In this document: piece by piece, positions 34,312-45,310 of the stretch
How positions within the stretch are numbered: the stretch's first letter is position 1
Layout of the letters: each line of letters begins with the position of its first letter
Origin: Umbelopsis isabellina
Lineage: Eukaryota > Mucoromycota > Umbelopsidomycetes > Umbelopsidales > Umbelopsidaceae
Reading direction: 5' to 3'
Assembly (NCBI GenBank): GCA_016758905.1
Contig: JAEPQZ010000020.1
Location: 310,001 to 374,000, forward strand
Length of the DNA: 64,000 bases
Made by a program: the position numbers and the translations under genes
The notes under the pieces: generated by a model
What the model saw: only the letters and a program-made list of their open reading frames with translations
Told to the model about the DNA's origin: nothing
Databases searched by the model: none

Positions 34312-36208
34312 ATGGGCAAAGCTAGGAATCGTGCTACACTTGTATGCCTTGAATGTAAACGACTGAAATCAAAGGTACTTTATTGCACATGAATTTTCAA
34401 GTAGACCTTTTACTGGTACTGATTCTCGGCCACAGTGTGATAGACAACGACCGTGCTCCGCATGCATAAAGCGACGAAGTCACCACTCATGCAACTACAG
34501 CGACGAGAAAGATTCAAGGTAATCAATATTGCTTGGCTGAGGAAACGCAGTGCAAAACTAATGCCCTATGACTAGTACGCTGAAAGAAATCCTTGACCGG
34601 GTTATTGACGGTTCTAACCCTATCGGACTCTACCGTTCCAGAGCTGGTGTTGATCGTGTTAGCCCAGATTCTGACAACGACCAAAAAGAACAACAATCCA
34701 TATCACATCTTCTGTCACGTATGCCAGGCAAGGAAGAATGCGAAGAGGTGCTTGAGCTGTTCTACAAATACAGACACTCGCTGAATTTTATTGTGCATTG
34801 GCCAACCTTCCACGACCGGTTCGAAAAGTTGACCACAGGTATTGAATCGACCCTGTCGTTCGTCGCGCTAGTAGCTGGCATTATGGCCCAAGGCAAGCAG
34901 GTCTTGTCGTACATTGTGGATTCGAAGGAAAGGCGTACGGCGGAAATCAGAACTTCACAGGACCTCTATCAGCTTTCTGTTGATGCTTTGTGTCTGGCAG
35001 ACTCTTACGAATCACCATATGATCTTGATTACATACAAGCTGGCGTGGTTCAGTGCGATTTTGCATTACATTGTATAGATCGGGGTCCAATCGAACGTCG
35101 AATATGGCCACGATGGGGAACGTTCGTCACTATTGCCATGCAAATGGGTTTGCATCGTGATCCTGAAGCGTCAGATTCATTTTCTGCATTCGAACAAGAA
35201 ATGCGTCGAAGAACTTGGTGGAATGTTTACATATATGATAGATCATTATCTAACAAACTGTTATACCCACCACACGTTAATGATCGCGAGGTCACTTGCA
35301 AAATACCAGCCAACATCAACGATGACGATATTTCTCCATCTGTAACGACAATCCAAAATCTATCCAATATCACAAACAAGTGGTTCTTCTTCTATCAATG
35401 TCATGCAGGGAGGCTGGTGGGAGTTTTGCGAGAGTTGGACTTGCGCGAGCCAGATCGTTCTTTGGAAAGCACTGCTGAAATTGCCGCCTCTATAGAGCTA
35501 TTGATCAGTTCCATACCGCCTGAAACAGACTCTAATCCCAAGATGGAAATGCACAGGTGTATAGCTAGAATGTGTATTAATTCCCTGAGCGTGAAGCTAT
35601 ACCACCGATATATACAGACTCCCGACCACCCACTGTACACGTCAGCCATGTCCAGTATTCTCAATTCCTGTCATAATATCATTGCAGCATGTCAACGAAT
35701 AGTGGAAATGAGCCAGCATGGTGATATGGCACTTTTTGTGCCCAATTTCTGGTACTCGCCGTACATTTTCACAGCCGGCGTCATGATTGCTATATGTCTT
35801 TTGCAAAACTCGTCAAAATTATACCCCGAAATCTATGTCAACGATATCGAAACCGCATACAAGATTTTTCAAAAGCTCTCAGAAGGTGCAAGCAGCGGCG
35901 AAACCAGCAATGTTCTAAAGATCTTCCATATCGAAGTGTGCAAGATGAGGCAGCTTATCAACAACGGAACCACCATGTCAGTCTGCATCAATCCAACCAA
36001 GCTATCGTTCGATATGGCCATGAAAGGTTCCCTGCAGTATCCATTGGAAGGCGTGTGCTGCAGTAGTCAGAATATACCTGTTAACCACAGCGACCCAAAT
36101 AGCTATATCACTGGTGTATCGCTACTCGATCAGATCAATATCGGGATATCAATGGATCATTTCGAGGCAGCTATATTTGAGCTTGATGATTTCCGACGTT
36201 TTATGTAA
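34312..36208 (+). CDS. Zn2Cys6 fungal transcription factor, 592 aa
   Basis: Three exons: 34312-34374, 34436-34518 and 34576-36208; frame preserved to 592 aa. The start is set by the Zn2Cys6 binuclear cluster: Cys12, 15, 22, 28, 31 and 40 (CX2CX6CX5CX2CX8C, with VCLECKRLKSKC then PCSAC), split by the first intron exactly after Lys21. The middle homology region (fungal_trans, PF04082 type) runs from about FIVHWPTFHDRFEKL to beyond MQMGLHRDPEAS and RRRTWWNVYIYDRSLS, all typical. It is a nuclear DNA-binding regulator. There is no leucine-zipper-like linker evident. It precedes a membrane protein and the BAHD acyltransferase on the same strand and may control nearby accessory genes; targets are not known. 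Confidence 0.92.
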
Positions 36209-37123
36209 GGACGGTATTCAAACCAAAACCAAAAACGTAATAAATGGATGCAAATGGTAACTAGCACTTGGTCTATGGTATGACAAGAAATTGGATGATG
36301 TTTATAGTGGCGCGGTTGTTACGCTTATGTTCAGTTGCAAATCAAGTCAGTTACCGACAGATGCTCAATTTAGTATAACCGAGCTTGGTACTACGTAACT
36401 TGCTTGACAAATCTACTGTATTTGTCCGAAATGAGCCATATGAACGCGAGAAAACCTTGCAATGAGGATGAATCATCTTCACGTAGAAGATATATATTTG
36501 TAAAGGCTGATTGAGTACTAGAAGATGGTGCTTAATGGTGGGGAAGCTTAACCATATTGTATCCGTATATGGCAACCTCGATGTTCCTCGGGTCTCCGAT
36601 TGCATGAGCTTACTGTTATTTATGGGCAAGCACCATGGAGAATGGCTACTGAATATGGGAATCATAGTGGCTGTGAATCAAGAATAGGAGGGATATACAA
36701 AGCAAAGCCTGCTAATAAAGGAGGCTTGGAAGTGACACGGCTCGGCCTAGCCCAATGGCTGGCTATCAAATGAATGAAAGAAGCATTTTGCTACAGATCC
36801 TGCGTTCATGCTGCAATATGTTCGAACCATGCGACACCGCTGAAAAATTTGATAACGGCAGCCAACTATCTGGAAACCTACTTTACTATTGGTAAAATGG
36901 TCGGCCAACATTTTTCATATACAAAGTGTCTCGCTCTATATAACGAGCACGTGTGATATGGCTTCGAATGCAAGTTGTGCGTTACACATTTAGATGCAAG
37001 ATACTCAAAAGCAATTTGAAAAATTGATCAAGTGCATTTTGTTTTCATTTTGCTTTCTAAGCCTTTCTTCCTTTAACAATTTCGTCTTTCACGCAATCCA
37101 ATTCTCCATACCCCACATATAAA
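36209..37123. other. Intergenic, 0.9 kb
   Basis: 3' region of the regulator and upstream region of the small membrane protein. No gene or RNA recognised. Confidence 0.45.
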
Positions 37124-37792
37124 ATGCAAAAGTTGGAAAATTTGCAGTATGTGACAACACAAAAGCCAAACACTTCTGATGATGATACTAGCACCAGAAC
37201 AAATGTCTATGTGCAAAATGAGTCAAAAACAAATATACATGCCCAAAACTTCAGGCATACAAGCTACGAAAATTGTACAGTAACTAAACCTAGACAGGGA
37301 AAGTTATTTTGGTCGATCATTGGAGTCTTGACACTGTTGCTGGCAATATTCATTGCTTTATTTGTGTGGGCCATAGCGACCAAGCCTAAGGCAGATAATG
37401 CTGTCAACCCAACGGCTGTCAGCCCAGCGGCTGCCAGCTCAGCGGCTAACAATACAGTAGCTACCAATCCAGCCGCTGTCAACTTGACTTCGTACTACCT
37501 TGGTCCAACCGACAAAGTTTCAATGACTTACAACAGCACAAACTGGAACTCGTGGAGCACGATCGAGAGCGATACCTGCATAACACTCACCAACGCGTCA
37601 TGGGAGCTGTCGATTTCGTTCGTCAACAAGGTGGCTCTGGCCAAATTCTTCTCCTCCCCGACATGTGCAAACGAATCCTATCTTGGGTCCTGTTTTGTCA
37701 ACACTGGCATAACTGGCCATTCTAATGTGATTGGCGTTGTGACAGGAAATTTGAACGCTATGTATGTCTGCGGCAACACCACCGCATGCTAA
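37124..37792 (+). CDS. Single-pass type II membrane protein, 222 aa, unknown
   Basis: Single exon, 222 aa. An N-terminal hydrophilic, Thr/Asn-rich region of about 60 residues leads to a basic segment (KPRQGK) and one strong helix (WSIIGVLTLLLAIFIALFVW, about 64-83). Basic residues before the helix predict a cytosolic N-terminus. The linker after it is low-complexity (NPTAVSPAAASSAANN and similar Ala-Asn-Val repeats). The C-terminal globular part of about 100 residues has several N-glycosylation sites (NLTS, NSTN, NASW, NESY, NTTA) and five cysteines. I recognise no family. A cell-surface or endomembrane protein is likely. Confidence 0.75.
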   Translation: MQKLENLQYVTTQKPNTSDDDTSTRTNVYVQNESKTNIHAQNFRHTSYENCTVTKPRQGKLFWSIIGVLTLLLAIFIALFVWAIATKPKADNAVNPTAVSPAAASSAANNTVATNPAAVNLTSYYLGPTDKVSMTYNSTNWNSWSTIESDTCITLTNASWELSISFVNKVALAKFFSSPTCANESYLGSCFVNTGITGHSNVIGVVTGNLNAMYVCGNTTAC

Positions 37793-38767
37793 CATGACTG
37801 GTCATGTACAAAAGCAAGGATAGACAATGAAGTATTATAATATATTAGGAACTGTAATAAATGAATATGTCGTAGTGTATAGCCCAATATGATGTTGTTA
37901 TTCTGAGTTTCGATAGCATACAGTGGAGCAAACCTTTCGCGCTTCAATGTCTATTCAAAGTACAGCCAGACATACCGGCCATGCATCAAAGTAGTCCACG
38001 TCTCATAAAAGATGTCGACTTGTTCCCTAGTGTATTTTATTGTGGAGGTTGTCCCATAAACCACAATGATCCATCTTTCTGTGGAAAATCGACCTTGTCT
38101 CTGGATCATGTCTCTCACAATTAGATCTAGTTATCGCCAAATTAACCTTTCGGCACTCCCAATTTGAGTTTTTCCGCTTGGTAGGCTCATGCCTATCTTT
38201 GTTTCCATTGACCATATGTATGTTTTGATACATGAAGAAAATGGTAATCCATATGCCAAATCGACAAGCGTTTGTGACTCGAAGATTGTCGTAGACTTAC
38301 AGGACTTCGAATACGTGGGTAACACGCCTTCGTTGTAAGCAAGAGTATTTGTGCCTGAAACTGCATTCTAAATTGAGAATGTAACACTGAGTATTTCTTC
38401 ATAATTTGACCTCTCGATCCAAAAAAATTGGCATATCTCGTCCTCGAAAACATTTGCAGCCCGGGTACAAAGTTACAGGAAAAATCGTATCTAGTCTCAA
38501 CGCCAAATATACGGCCTGCATATCCTGTACAAAGCCTTTAAGTAGGGAAATAGAAATTGCTTATGTAAGATCCTACATTCACAAGATCTCACTTTGCAGA
38601 TTAGCGTAGTTGAACAAAAATTGGGTTGAAAATAAACCTCGCCGCAGTAATAGTTTCACCACCGTCGCACATGGCCGCAGCTTGCGCGACGTTATAGAAA
38701 AGTTGCATAAAAGGAAAAATTAAGAGTAGTGGTTTCTTCATTATCATCACCACCTAAATAAGCAATC
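37793..38767. other. Intergenic, 1 kb
   Basis: No gene supported. Several short open frames on both strands have no domain or codon pattern that I trust. Confidence 0.45.
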
Positions 38768-40372
38768 ATGATGGAAGTGCCTCCTATCAACCTACTGTCT
38801 AGAGAAAGAATATTTCCAAGCTCGCGGTCAAAAAGTTCGAACCCACAGACAGTCCCGTTATCGGTATTGGATGCTGCAGTTGCATATTTTCCATCAGCAA
38901 GTGGTTCCTGGATCTTTGATCGACCGCACGAAGAAAAAGTGCAACAAGCTCTATCCATTGAATCACTATGTCGTTCTTTACGCGAGGTTCTCAATTCTTA
39001 CCCACAGTGGGCTGGCCAACTGCACTGGGCTCCTTATAATCTGAATGGTGGTCATACTCAGCGGTTTCGACGTTTGATGCTCACTTATGGAGCAGAGACT
39101 GACCCTGGTGTCGAGTTAGCCATCGCACATTGTCCAGCTTCCTTGTCATCTATCGTTCCTGATGCAGACGGTCGACGGGCTGATAATGGCTGTTACGACG
39201 CCAATCAATTCTCTCAGCTCGAAGTGGTGTCTACATCGATCCCCTTGGCCTTACATAACCGGACTGACTACGAAGGCTTGCCTATCCTAATAGTACAGCT
39301 AACAACGTTTGAATGCGGAGGCATCTCCATTTGCACCAAGTTTCACCATTCGATTGCAGACGCACAGACTATGATCAACTTTGTCAGAGACTGGGCGGCT
39401 GTGAACAGAGCTATGGCTGCAGAATTAGAGCCGCCAAAGTTCGCACATATATATAATCCCTTTGAACTTGATAACGCTGCTGCAGGCGATATAGATACTC
39501 CAAAGCCTGATACAGAGCTAGTTCAAATAGCAAAGTCCTTGCCGCTTCATCATTATGACTATTGGGCGTCTGCTAACGGCTGTCCTACTTGGGCTCTTCC
39601 AGAAACTGAGATCCCGTCGGCTCTTGATCCAAACACGATTGAAAAATTCGGTACTCCTTTACCGTGGTCGACTTGGGATCTGTCCAAGCCTGTTTCCACT
39701 TATTTGATTCACTTCGCTTCGCAAGAAATAGAGAACATGAAACTAGAAGCCGCCAAAGAACTAGGAGGCGTCCGTGTTAGCCACATGGATGTACTACTTT
39801 CGCATGTGTGCGGTATGATTTATCGCGCTCGAGGTTTGCAACAGGATCCGGAACAAGTGAACCTGGACGTTACTTTTGGGTTCAGGCAGCGAGTGGTTCC
39901 AGCTTTATCCAATAATTTTATGGGTTCACCTATCACTCAAGCTGCAGTACAGATGAGTGGAATAGATGCGTGTGATACGCTATTAGGGAAGAGAGCGGTA
40001 TTGATCCGAAGTACACTGGGCAAATTAAATTCTTCAACTATACCAGCCCTACTCCATTATTACAATCACCAGGTCTGCGCACAGCGGCTATGGAACACAT
40101 TTTTGGGCCAGCGTACTATTCTTTTCACATCATGGCATCGACAAGATATATACAACATTGAATTTGCTACAGGAGCGACTGCACGATGCATTGGAAGTCA
40201 TATGCCAGCTTCTGATGGCTGTCTCCAGATAATGGAGGCCGACAAATCGGCGTCCGGTGATACAGCCTCCAGTCATTGGTACGATGGTGGGGTCAGCATA
40301 AATTTGTCACTCACCACTGAGGCAATGAATAAGCTGCTGAAGGACCCCTTGCTAAGAAAATACAAAAGCTAA
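38768..40372 (+). CDS. BAHD-type acyltransferase, 534 aa
   Basis: BAHD acyl-CoA transferase (PF02458 family), which moves acyl groups from CoA thioesters to alcohols or amines in specialised metabolism. Single exon, 534 aa. The catalytic HxxxD is FHHSIADAQT (His-His-Ser-Ile-Ala-Asp, about 198-203). N-terminal features of the family are present: LSVLDAAVAYFPSAS, LREVLNSYPQWAGQL. The usual structural DFGWG motif is degenerate at DIYNIEFATGA (about 462-472). The middle contains SHMDVLLSHVCGMIYRARG, a typical helix of the second domain. Two adjacent ATGs exist (38768, 38771). It lies between a Zn2Cys6 regulator and a DHA2 exporter, a setting seen in fungal metabolic clusters. Substrate unknown. 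Confidence 0.88.
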   Translation: MMEVPPINLLSRERIFPSSRSKSSNPQTVPLSVLDAAVAYFPSASGSWIFDRPHEEKVQQALSIESLCRSLREVLNSYPQWAGQLHWAPYNLNGGHTQRFRRLMLTYGAETDPGVELAIAHCPASLSSIVPDADGRRADNGCYDANQFSQLEVVSTSIPLALHNRTDYEGLPILIVQLTTFECGGISICTKFHHSIADAQTMINFVRDWAAVNRAMAAELEPPKFAHIYNPFELDNAAAGDIDTPKPDTELVQIAKSLPLHHYDYWASANGCPTWALPETEIPSALDPNTIEKFGTPLPWSTWDLSKPVSTYLIHFASQEIENMKLEAAKELGGVRVSHMDVLLSHVCGMIYRARGLQQDPEQVNLDVTFGFRQRVVPALSNNFMGSPITQAAVQMSGIDACDTLLGKRAVLIRSTLGKLNSSTIPALLHYYNHQVCAQRLWNTFLGQRTILFTSWHRQDIYNIEFATGATARCIGSHMPASDGCLQIMEADKSASGDTASSHWYDGGVSINLSLTTEAMNKLLKDPLLRKYKS

Positions 40373-40547
40373 TGACAACGTTTACAAGTAGGCAAGCAAC
40401 ATTAATAAATCTTGATACTTTGATAAATATGGCTTTTGGATGCTTGATCTCTTTGTGACCTTGGAAATATCTTCAAAATTGGGCATCAAATGTCTGAAAA
40501 CCGGCTTAAGTCTAATATTCACAGGTTTATTGGGTATATACAGGGTT

Positions 40548-41641
40548 CTATTTAATGATATGGTTAGTTGTTACATGACTGAATGCTTGTGGCAAATTAT
40601 TCATAGTAATGGGTTCGAAATCTTCAAAATGCCAAGTTTTGTCCCAGTTTTGTATGGATACAAACTTTCTCAATCTTACAGCGTCCTCAAAAGTCACCTC
40701 ACTCTCGTCTAAACTCAAGGCCTTAGTGACAGAGGATTCAATATGAAAGGATATTCCATAGCCAGCATCTCCTGTGTTACTGAGATATACACCACAATCG
40801 CCTAGTTGATCCGAGGTAATCATCGGTGCGGCATAATTACCGTGCCCACGATGGCGCTCCAAATACCCAGCAGTATCGCGAGCAGCCACTTTGCTAATAT
40901 ACTGAGGATACTTTCTACTGACAGCTAGTAAATACATCAATGAAGTTCGCCATCCTTCACCAGCCGAAACCCCTCGGTTAAGTCTATCTTCATCCGTCAT
41001 GCTCATGTTGATATCGTCAAGTTTCAATAATTTCGATTCTCTTCCGAGAACCTTTGAGATAGGCGCAGATGTATTGCCTGTCATACCCTTGTATATATGT
41101 GCCCAGTAACAAAGTTTAAACTTAGACTCCTTTGAAAAGATCAAGCTGGTGATGGTTTTTGCCAAAAGTTTCCGGATTATCTCGTTGTAAAATCCCATTG
41201 CTAGAAACCTTGAGTACACGTCGTCTGACATAGGGTTCCGCGGTTCCGACAGTGCCGTCTCTGCTTCCATTATAATGGTTTGCCATTTTTTGCCCCACTC
41301 TTCCAAAATGATACCTCCACGTTGTTCATATGTAAGATCGATCGGTCCCGACACCCTTTATATGCATGGTATACTAAAACCTCTTCCATCGTACCTTCGT
41401 AGCGTTTGGCTTGTGATTGTGTAAAGACTACGAGCAGTCCTACAGCATACCTGGTGCTCGCTGGCTGTTTGTGGTCACTAGCTTCCGTAAAGTGGGTAAG
41501 ATCTAGGAGGGAAAACAATGTCTCGCCCATTACGTAAAAGCCACACGCATTCCTTCGCTTTGTTTGATATGGCTGCACGATCGTCTGCCTGTACCAGATC
41601 AAGCATTCTGCACCGTATAGATTCCATAATGTCGCAAGCAT
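40548..41641 (-). CDS. Hypothetical protein, tentative two-exon model
   Basis: The firm part is the 3' exon, a long open frame at 41355-40548 (reading from VSGPIDLTYEQRGGI to the stop), rich in charged residues and predicted helical, with GVYLSNTGDAGYGISFH near its C-terminus. A 96-nt intron (GTATGC..AAAG) joins it to 41641-41451, giving 332 aa from MLATLWNLYG. Another reading of the 5' part (ESIRCRMLDLVQADDRAA) also looks protein-like in a different frame, so the first exon is uncertain. I recognise no family; a distant link to acyltransferase C-domains crossed my mind but has no motif support. It is convergent with the BAHD gene (175 bp between stops) and divergent from the DHA2 exporter. 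Confidence 0.5.
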
Positions 41642-42262
41642 GACTGGAGGCGGTGACCACTGGCCACGAAACTCAAATGTTCTCAAAAGCAGTGGTGATA
41701 TTATTTAGTACTTGTGCCTCGTCTTGAGTCACTTTGGCAAAAGACATGCTACTGCTTATAGCGATGCTATAAATTGAACCGTGCACTGAGTTATGCCAGT
41801 AGCTAAAGCGACTGCGGTGTGGCTCTCGCAACCGACAGAGTTGATCTCCGATAGAGAATCCCGGCCGATCTCCAATCGAAATTTCGGATCTGAGGAATAT
41901 TGAGCCGGTCCACGTAAGCAGTACGCGTGGCCAATTAAATTTTTTGATCTGTTTGCAATTGATCTCGATTCTGTTGGGCATTTTATTGTCGAGCAATAGA
42001 TCAAATAGGTTGGGCACATGAATACCATTCCCGTCCATATATTTAATCATGGCAATACCTGGTATAATCATGGCGATACTTAGTTAAGCACACGACTAGT
42101 ATGGACATAGTGTGGACAAAGCGTGAAACATTTTAGTGCACTTTTACCGGATATCAAGGAGATGCATTTAAGCTTCACGGAGTTCGATGATTTTCTTGGG
42201 ACAAATATAAAAAGACGCTATCAAATTCGTTTCAATGAGTCTAGCATTCATTTTATATCAAC
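41642..42262. other. Intergenic, promoter of DHA2 exporter
   Basis: Contains TATAAAAAG at 42206-42214, 49 bp upstream of the exporter ATG. Upstream minus-strand frames (41673-42071) may include unrecognised 5' exons of the hypothetical protein, but no join was convincing. Confidence 0.45.
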
Positions 42263-43759
42263 ATGCTCAACATTCTTCATGAGCCATTCCTGAAGCCAAC
42301 CGATAAAAAGATTGCAAAAATTATAACGCTCGCAACGGCATGTTTTGCTAGCTTTCTGGATGTATTGAATTTGTCGGCCGTCAATATTGCAGTGCCAACA
42401 ATCGCCCGAGATATCGATCTAACTCCATCAACTTTGCCTTGGCTGATGGCTGCTTATTCCATTGCCTTTGCGGCTTTCCTCTTGCCAGCTGGCAAACTCG
42501 GAGACATATATGGGTACAGAATGGTGTATTTGCTTGGATTATCGCTCTTTGCTCTTACCTCTTTACTTAATGCAGTGTCTCCCAACCAGTATGCGCTTTT
42601 CGTCTTTCGAGCTATCCAAGGATTGGCTGCTGCCTGTGTAATCCCCACAGGTATAGCATTGATAGCCAACATTTGTGAAGATGAAGATGAACGAAGACTA
42701 GGTTTCTCTCTATTTGGCTCTTCTGGCCCTATTGGGTTGGTCATAGGAATCATTCTTGGGGGTGTCCTTTCTTCCAGCATTGGCTGGAGATGGATATTTT
42801 ACGTTTCGGCCATATGTTCTCTAGCGATGTTGATACTTGCCGGTCTTTTTGTTTCTGATTCCAAGAACGAGAAAACAGAAGAGAAAGTTGATATGGTTGG
42901 ATTCTCGCTTGTGACCAGCGGCTTCATACTTATAATTTTTGCTTTGTCTGATGGACAATGGCATCTTGCCAGAGACCCAGTCACGCTGATCATTGGAGTA
43001 CTGCTAATTATCGCATTTCTGGTCTGGCAGACTAAAACCTCGCAACCACTTTTGCATCCATCGTGGTGGCGCCGCACTAATTTCGCCATAGCCTTTATCT
43101 TAAACTTTGTCAATTATGGCTCATTTAGTGGCTATATTTATGTGGCGACACTGTTGTTTCAAGACGTCTTTGGATACACTGCTCTACAAACCGGCTTATA
43201 TTATCTACCCATGGGCATTGCCGCTTTTCTAGCGTGCAATGCTGTTGGCTATCTGACTCCCTATATGGGCTCCCGCCTTCTCGTTATTATTGGCACCACT
43301 ATTGGCGCTGCTGCCAATGTTGGTACTTTATTTTATTCAACCGAGCTTGGCTTTTGGAAACTTATATTTCCCATGCATCTTCTTATGGGCATAGGGCAGC
43401 CTTTGACCTATGTAGCCGGTCAAAATGCAATGCTTTTGTCTGCACCTGTACACGAAACAGGTACTGTGGGTGCTGTGTATAACACTGCCAGCCAGTTAGG
43501 TTCAGCTATGGGCTTGGCCATTGTAACGGCTATCATCAATGCAGTCAACGCAGCCGATAGTCATGCAACAAACGCCTTCGGCGGGTATCACGCTGCATTA
43601 TACGCTCTCGTAGCTCTTGAAGTCTTTTGTATGATTTCTGGTGGATTGTTTATTAGAGACGAACGAAAAAATGCCAGCTCCAACCAAAAAATAGAACTGG
43701 AGAATGGCACAGGCGCCAGCACTAACTCTTCCACTGTCACAGTACAAGATCACAAATAA
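42263..43759 (+). CDS. DHA2-family MFS exporter (14 TM), 498 aa
   Basis: Proton-driven drug or metabolite exporter of the plasma or vacuolar membrane. Single exon, 498 aa, with about 14 hydrophobic helices as in DHA2. TM1 contains the family motif LDVLNLSAVNIAVPTIARD; motif A is GKLGDIYGYR; motif C-like glycines occur in GSSGPIGLVIGIILGGVLSS followed by GWRWIFYVSA. The C-terminal tail of about 35 residues is polar and Asn/Ser-rich. A TATA box lies 49 bp upstream. It is placed between an acyltransferase and other accessory genes, so export of a modified small molecule is a reasonable inference. Substrate unknown. Confidence 0.93.
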   Translation: MLNILHEPFLKPTDKKIAKIITLATACFASFLDVLNLSAVNIAVPTIARDIDLTPSTLPWLMAAYSIAFAAFLLPAGKLGDIYGYRMVYLLGLSLFALTSLLNAVSPNQYALFVFRAIQGLAAACVIPTGIALIANICEDEDERRLGFSLFGSSGPIGLVIGIILGGVLSSSIGWRWIFYVSAICSLAMLILAGLFVSDSKNEKTEEKVDMVGFSLVTSGFILIIFALSDGQWHLARDPVTLIIGVLLIIAFLVWQTKTSQPLLHPSWWRRTNFAIAFILNFVNYGSFSGYIYVATLLFQDVFGYTALQTGLYYLPMGIAAFLACNAVGYLTPYMGSRLLVIIGTTIGAAANVGTLFYSTELGFWKLIFPMHLLMGIGQPLTYVAGQNAMLLSAPVHETGTVGAVYNTASQLGSAMGLAIVTAIINAVNAADSHATNAFGGYHAALYALVALEVFCMISGGLFIRDERKNASSNQKIELENGTGASTNSSTVTVQDHK

Positions 43760-43810
43760 CCTCATTCATTGCATACAACGTATTTTATATATAATCATAT
43801 ATAAAGCCCA

Positions 43811-44164
43811 CTATATTTTCAAGTTATTGCCGCAATTTGAACAAAATTTGTTGTTAACTTGATTCAACTGTTTGCATTGATTACACTGCAATAATGGCTG
43901 GCTGTTCTGAGTTACTGGTACTCCTGACTGCTCGGACTGCCTTCTTTGTATTTCAGCGGAAGCAATACCACGCCTTACTGCTTCTTCTGTTTGCATTGCT
44001 TGTATCTGCATTTGTCTGTCGTACTCTAACCTTCTCGTCGTTTCAGCAAGCCTGGCTTGTTCCATGGCCAACTGTTGTCTTTCTGCAGAGCTTCGAGCAG
44101 CCGAAGCAGTTGCTCCAACAAGTAATGCAGTTCCAAGCACTGGTCTTCTTCTTCTTCCGTACAT
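43811..44164 (-). CDS. Zinc-ribbon protein with N-terminal hydrophobic segment, 117 aa
   Basis: Single exon. I chose ATG 44164 (MYGRRRRPVLGTALLVGATA), since fungal relatives begin with a Gly-Arg-rich basic stretch followed by a short hydrophobic segment. Codons upstream to 44236 are open but look like leader; TATATAAA-like sequence lies at about 44220-44228. Residues 28-80 are a charged, Ala/Arg/Gln-rich helix that could form a coiled coil. The C-terminus is a zinc ribbon: CNQCKQLNQVNNKFCSNCG, i.e. CX2C...CX2C. Such proteins occur widely in fungi; their role is not known. Convergent with the exporter, with 51 bp between the stops. Confidence 0.78.
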   Translation of the reverse strand: MYGRRRRPVLGTALLVGATASAARSSAERQQLAMEQARLAETTRRLEYDRQMQIQAMQTEEAVRRGIASAEIQRRQSEQSGVPVTQNSQPLLQCNQCKQLNQVNNKFCSNCGNNLKI

Positions 44165-44569
44165 GATATGTAGAAGATGGATGAGTTCCTGATAAAAAGC
44201 TTTGTGAAACTGGGGCAATTTTATATAAAATTTCACTTGACAAATCCCGTCTGAGACAAAGTTAGTAGTGGCGTTAAGGCGGCCGGTCTCACACTATGCT
44301 TCGCGCATAACCAAACTGAAGCCCCGCTATTTGACTGAAAAACGGATAGCCTGGACTGAAAACATCTTCGTTTGTTTATGCTATACAAGGGTCACATTTG
44401 GTATATGGTAAGTTTCTGGGCGTTGTAGATAGGAAGTATTTTTATAGGATGAGCAGATAACAGATTGTAAAAGTATATGATTACAGGACAAAATGATACA
44501 ATACCAATACAAACCCTTAGCCTGGAATTATACACGAGGGCGATTGATAGCAAAATTAAAGAAAAGCAC
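44165..44569. other. Intergenic, 0.4 kb
   Basis: Promoter side of the zinc-ribbon gene, then AT-rich DNA downstream of the MFS relic. No feature supported. Confidence 0.4.
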
Positions 44570-45310
44570 TCATGCCGCAACCAAGAAGACAATGAAAATA
44601 CCTAGATAGACGTAATACATAATCCCAATACGTGTCTTAGTGTAAGGATTTTGACCACCTCTAATGAGAATCAATTGTTCATCCCTAATATCATTCGAAC
44701 GTTGATAGCATTTCTTCCGGCCGACTTCTAGAATATTGCGGAGGCAAATCGCTGATGCAAGCAAAAAACAGCAGATATCAATAAGCCAAAACAAGCTATG
44801 ACTATATTCAGAATCATGACACCTGTGATTTTATATAAGGTATGAGGATCACTTCTTTCTGTATTTTGTTCATTACAGTAGCTTCAAAAAAGCAAATTAT
44901 CTGCATATGACTTGCCAGGAGTATGATCTTGAACTATCTCTCCTACAATGTTCATAACTGTAGCTCCTAAGTACGTAGAGCATTTCTCTAACCCCATTCC
45001 GATCCCAATATACTCGGAAGGTATGAGCACGGTTACGGCTGTGAGCGTACACAGACGTCCAAGAGCAGTTGAAATACTATATAAAGCCATTTCAACCGAT
45101 GGATTGATGTGCGTCCAACTCAGGAATGCGCAACTCAATATCAGAATCATCGCAGAAATCATAACTACAGCAATACTGTCATTATACTTTATGAGCAAAT
45201 CCCTTGATGCTTGTTATACTCACAAATGGAGATGCGTCTACCATAGTATCGATGTTTGCACCTCAATGCATGCTGGCCAAATTCTTGACGTCAAATTATA
45301 TGGTGTTTCA
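44570..45310 (-). pseudogene. C-terminal relic of an MFS transporter (MFSD1-like type)
   Basis: Only the C-terminal third of an MFS protein is readable. From about 45310 a reading gives YYGRRISI, the loop 8-9 GRR motif, then after an intron-like GTGAGT..ACAG there is AVVMISAMILILSCAFLSW, then IPSEYIGIGMGLEKCSTYLG and IVGEIVQDHTPGKSY, as in fungal MFS proteins where TM10-TM11 carry Y-x-G-x-G-x-G and QD-x-T. The frame stops at 44884-44886. A last helix (SLFWLIDICCFLLASAICLR) and a polar tail continue in another frame to 44570 after a plausible CACAG acceptor, but no good donor precedes the stop. No N-terminal half is found upstream. Taken together it looks like a decayed host gene. Confidence 0.55.
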
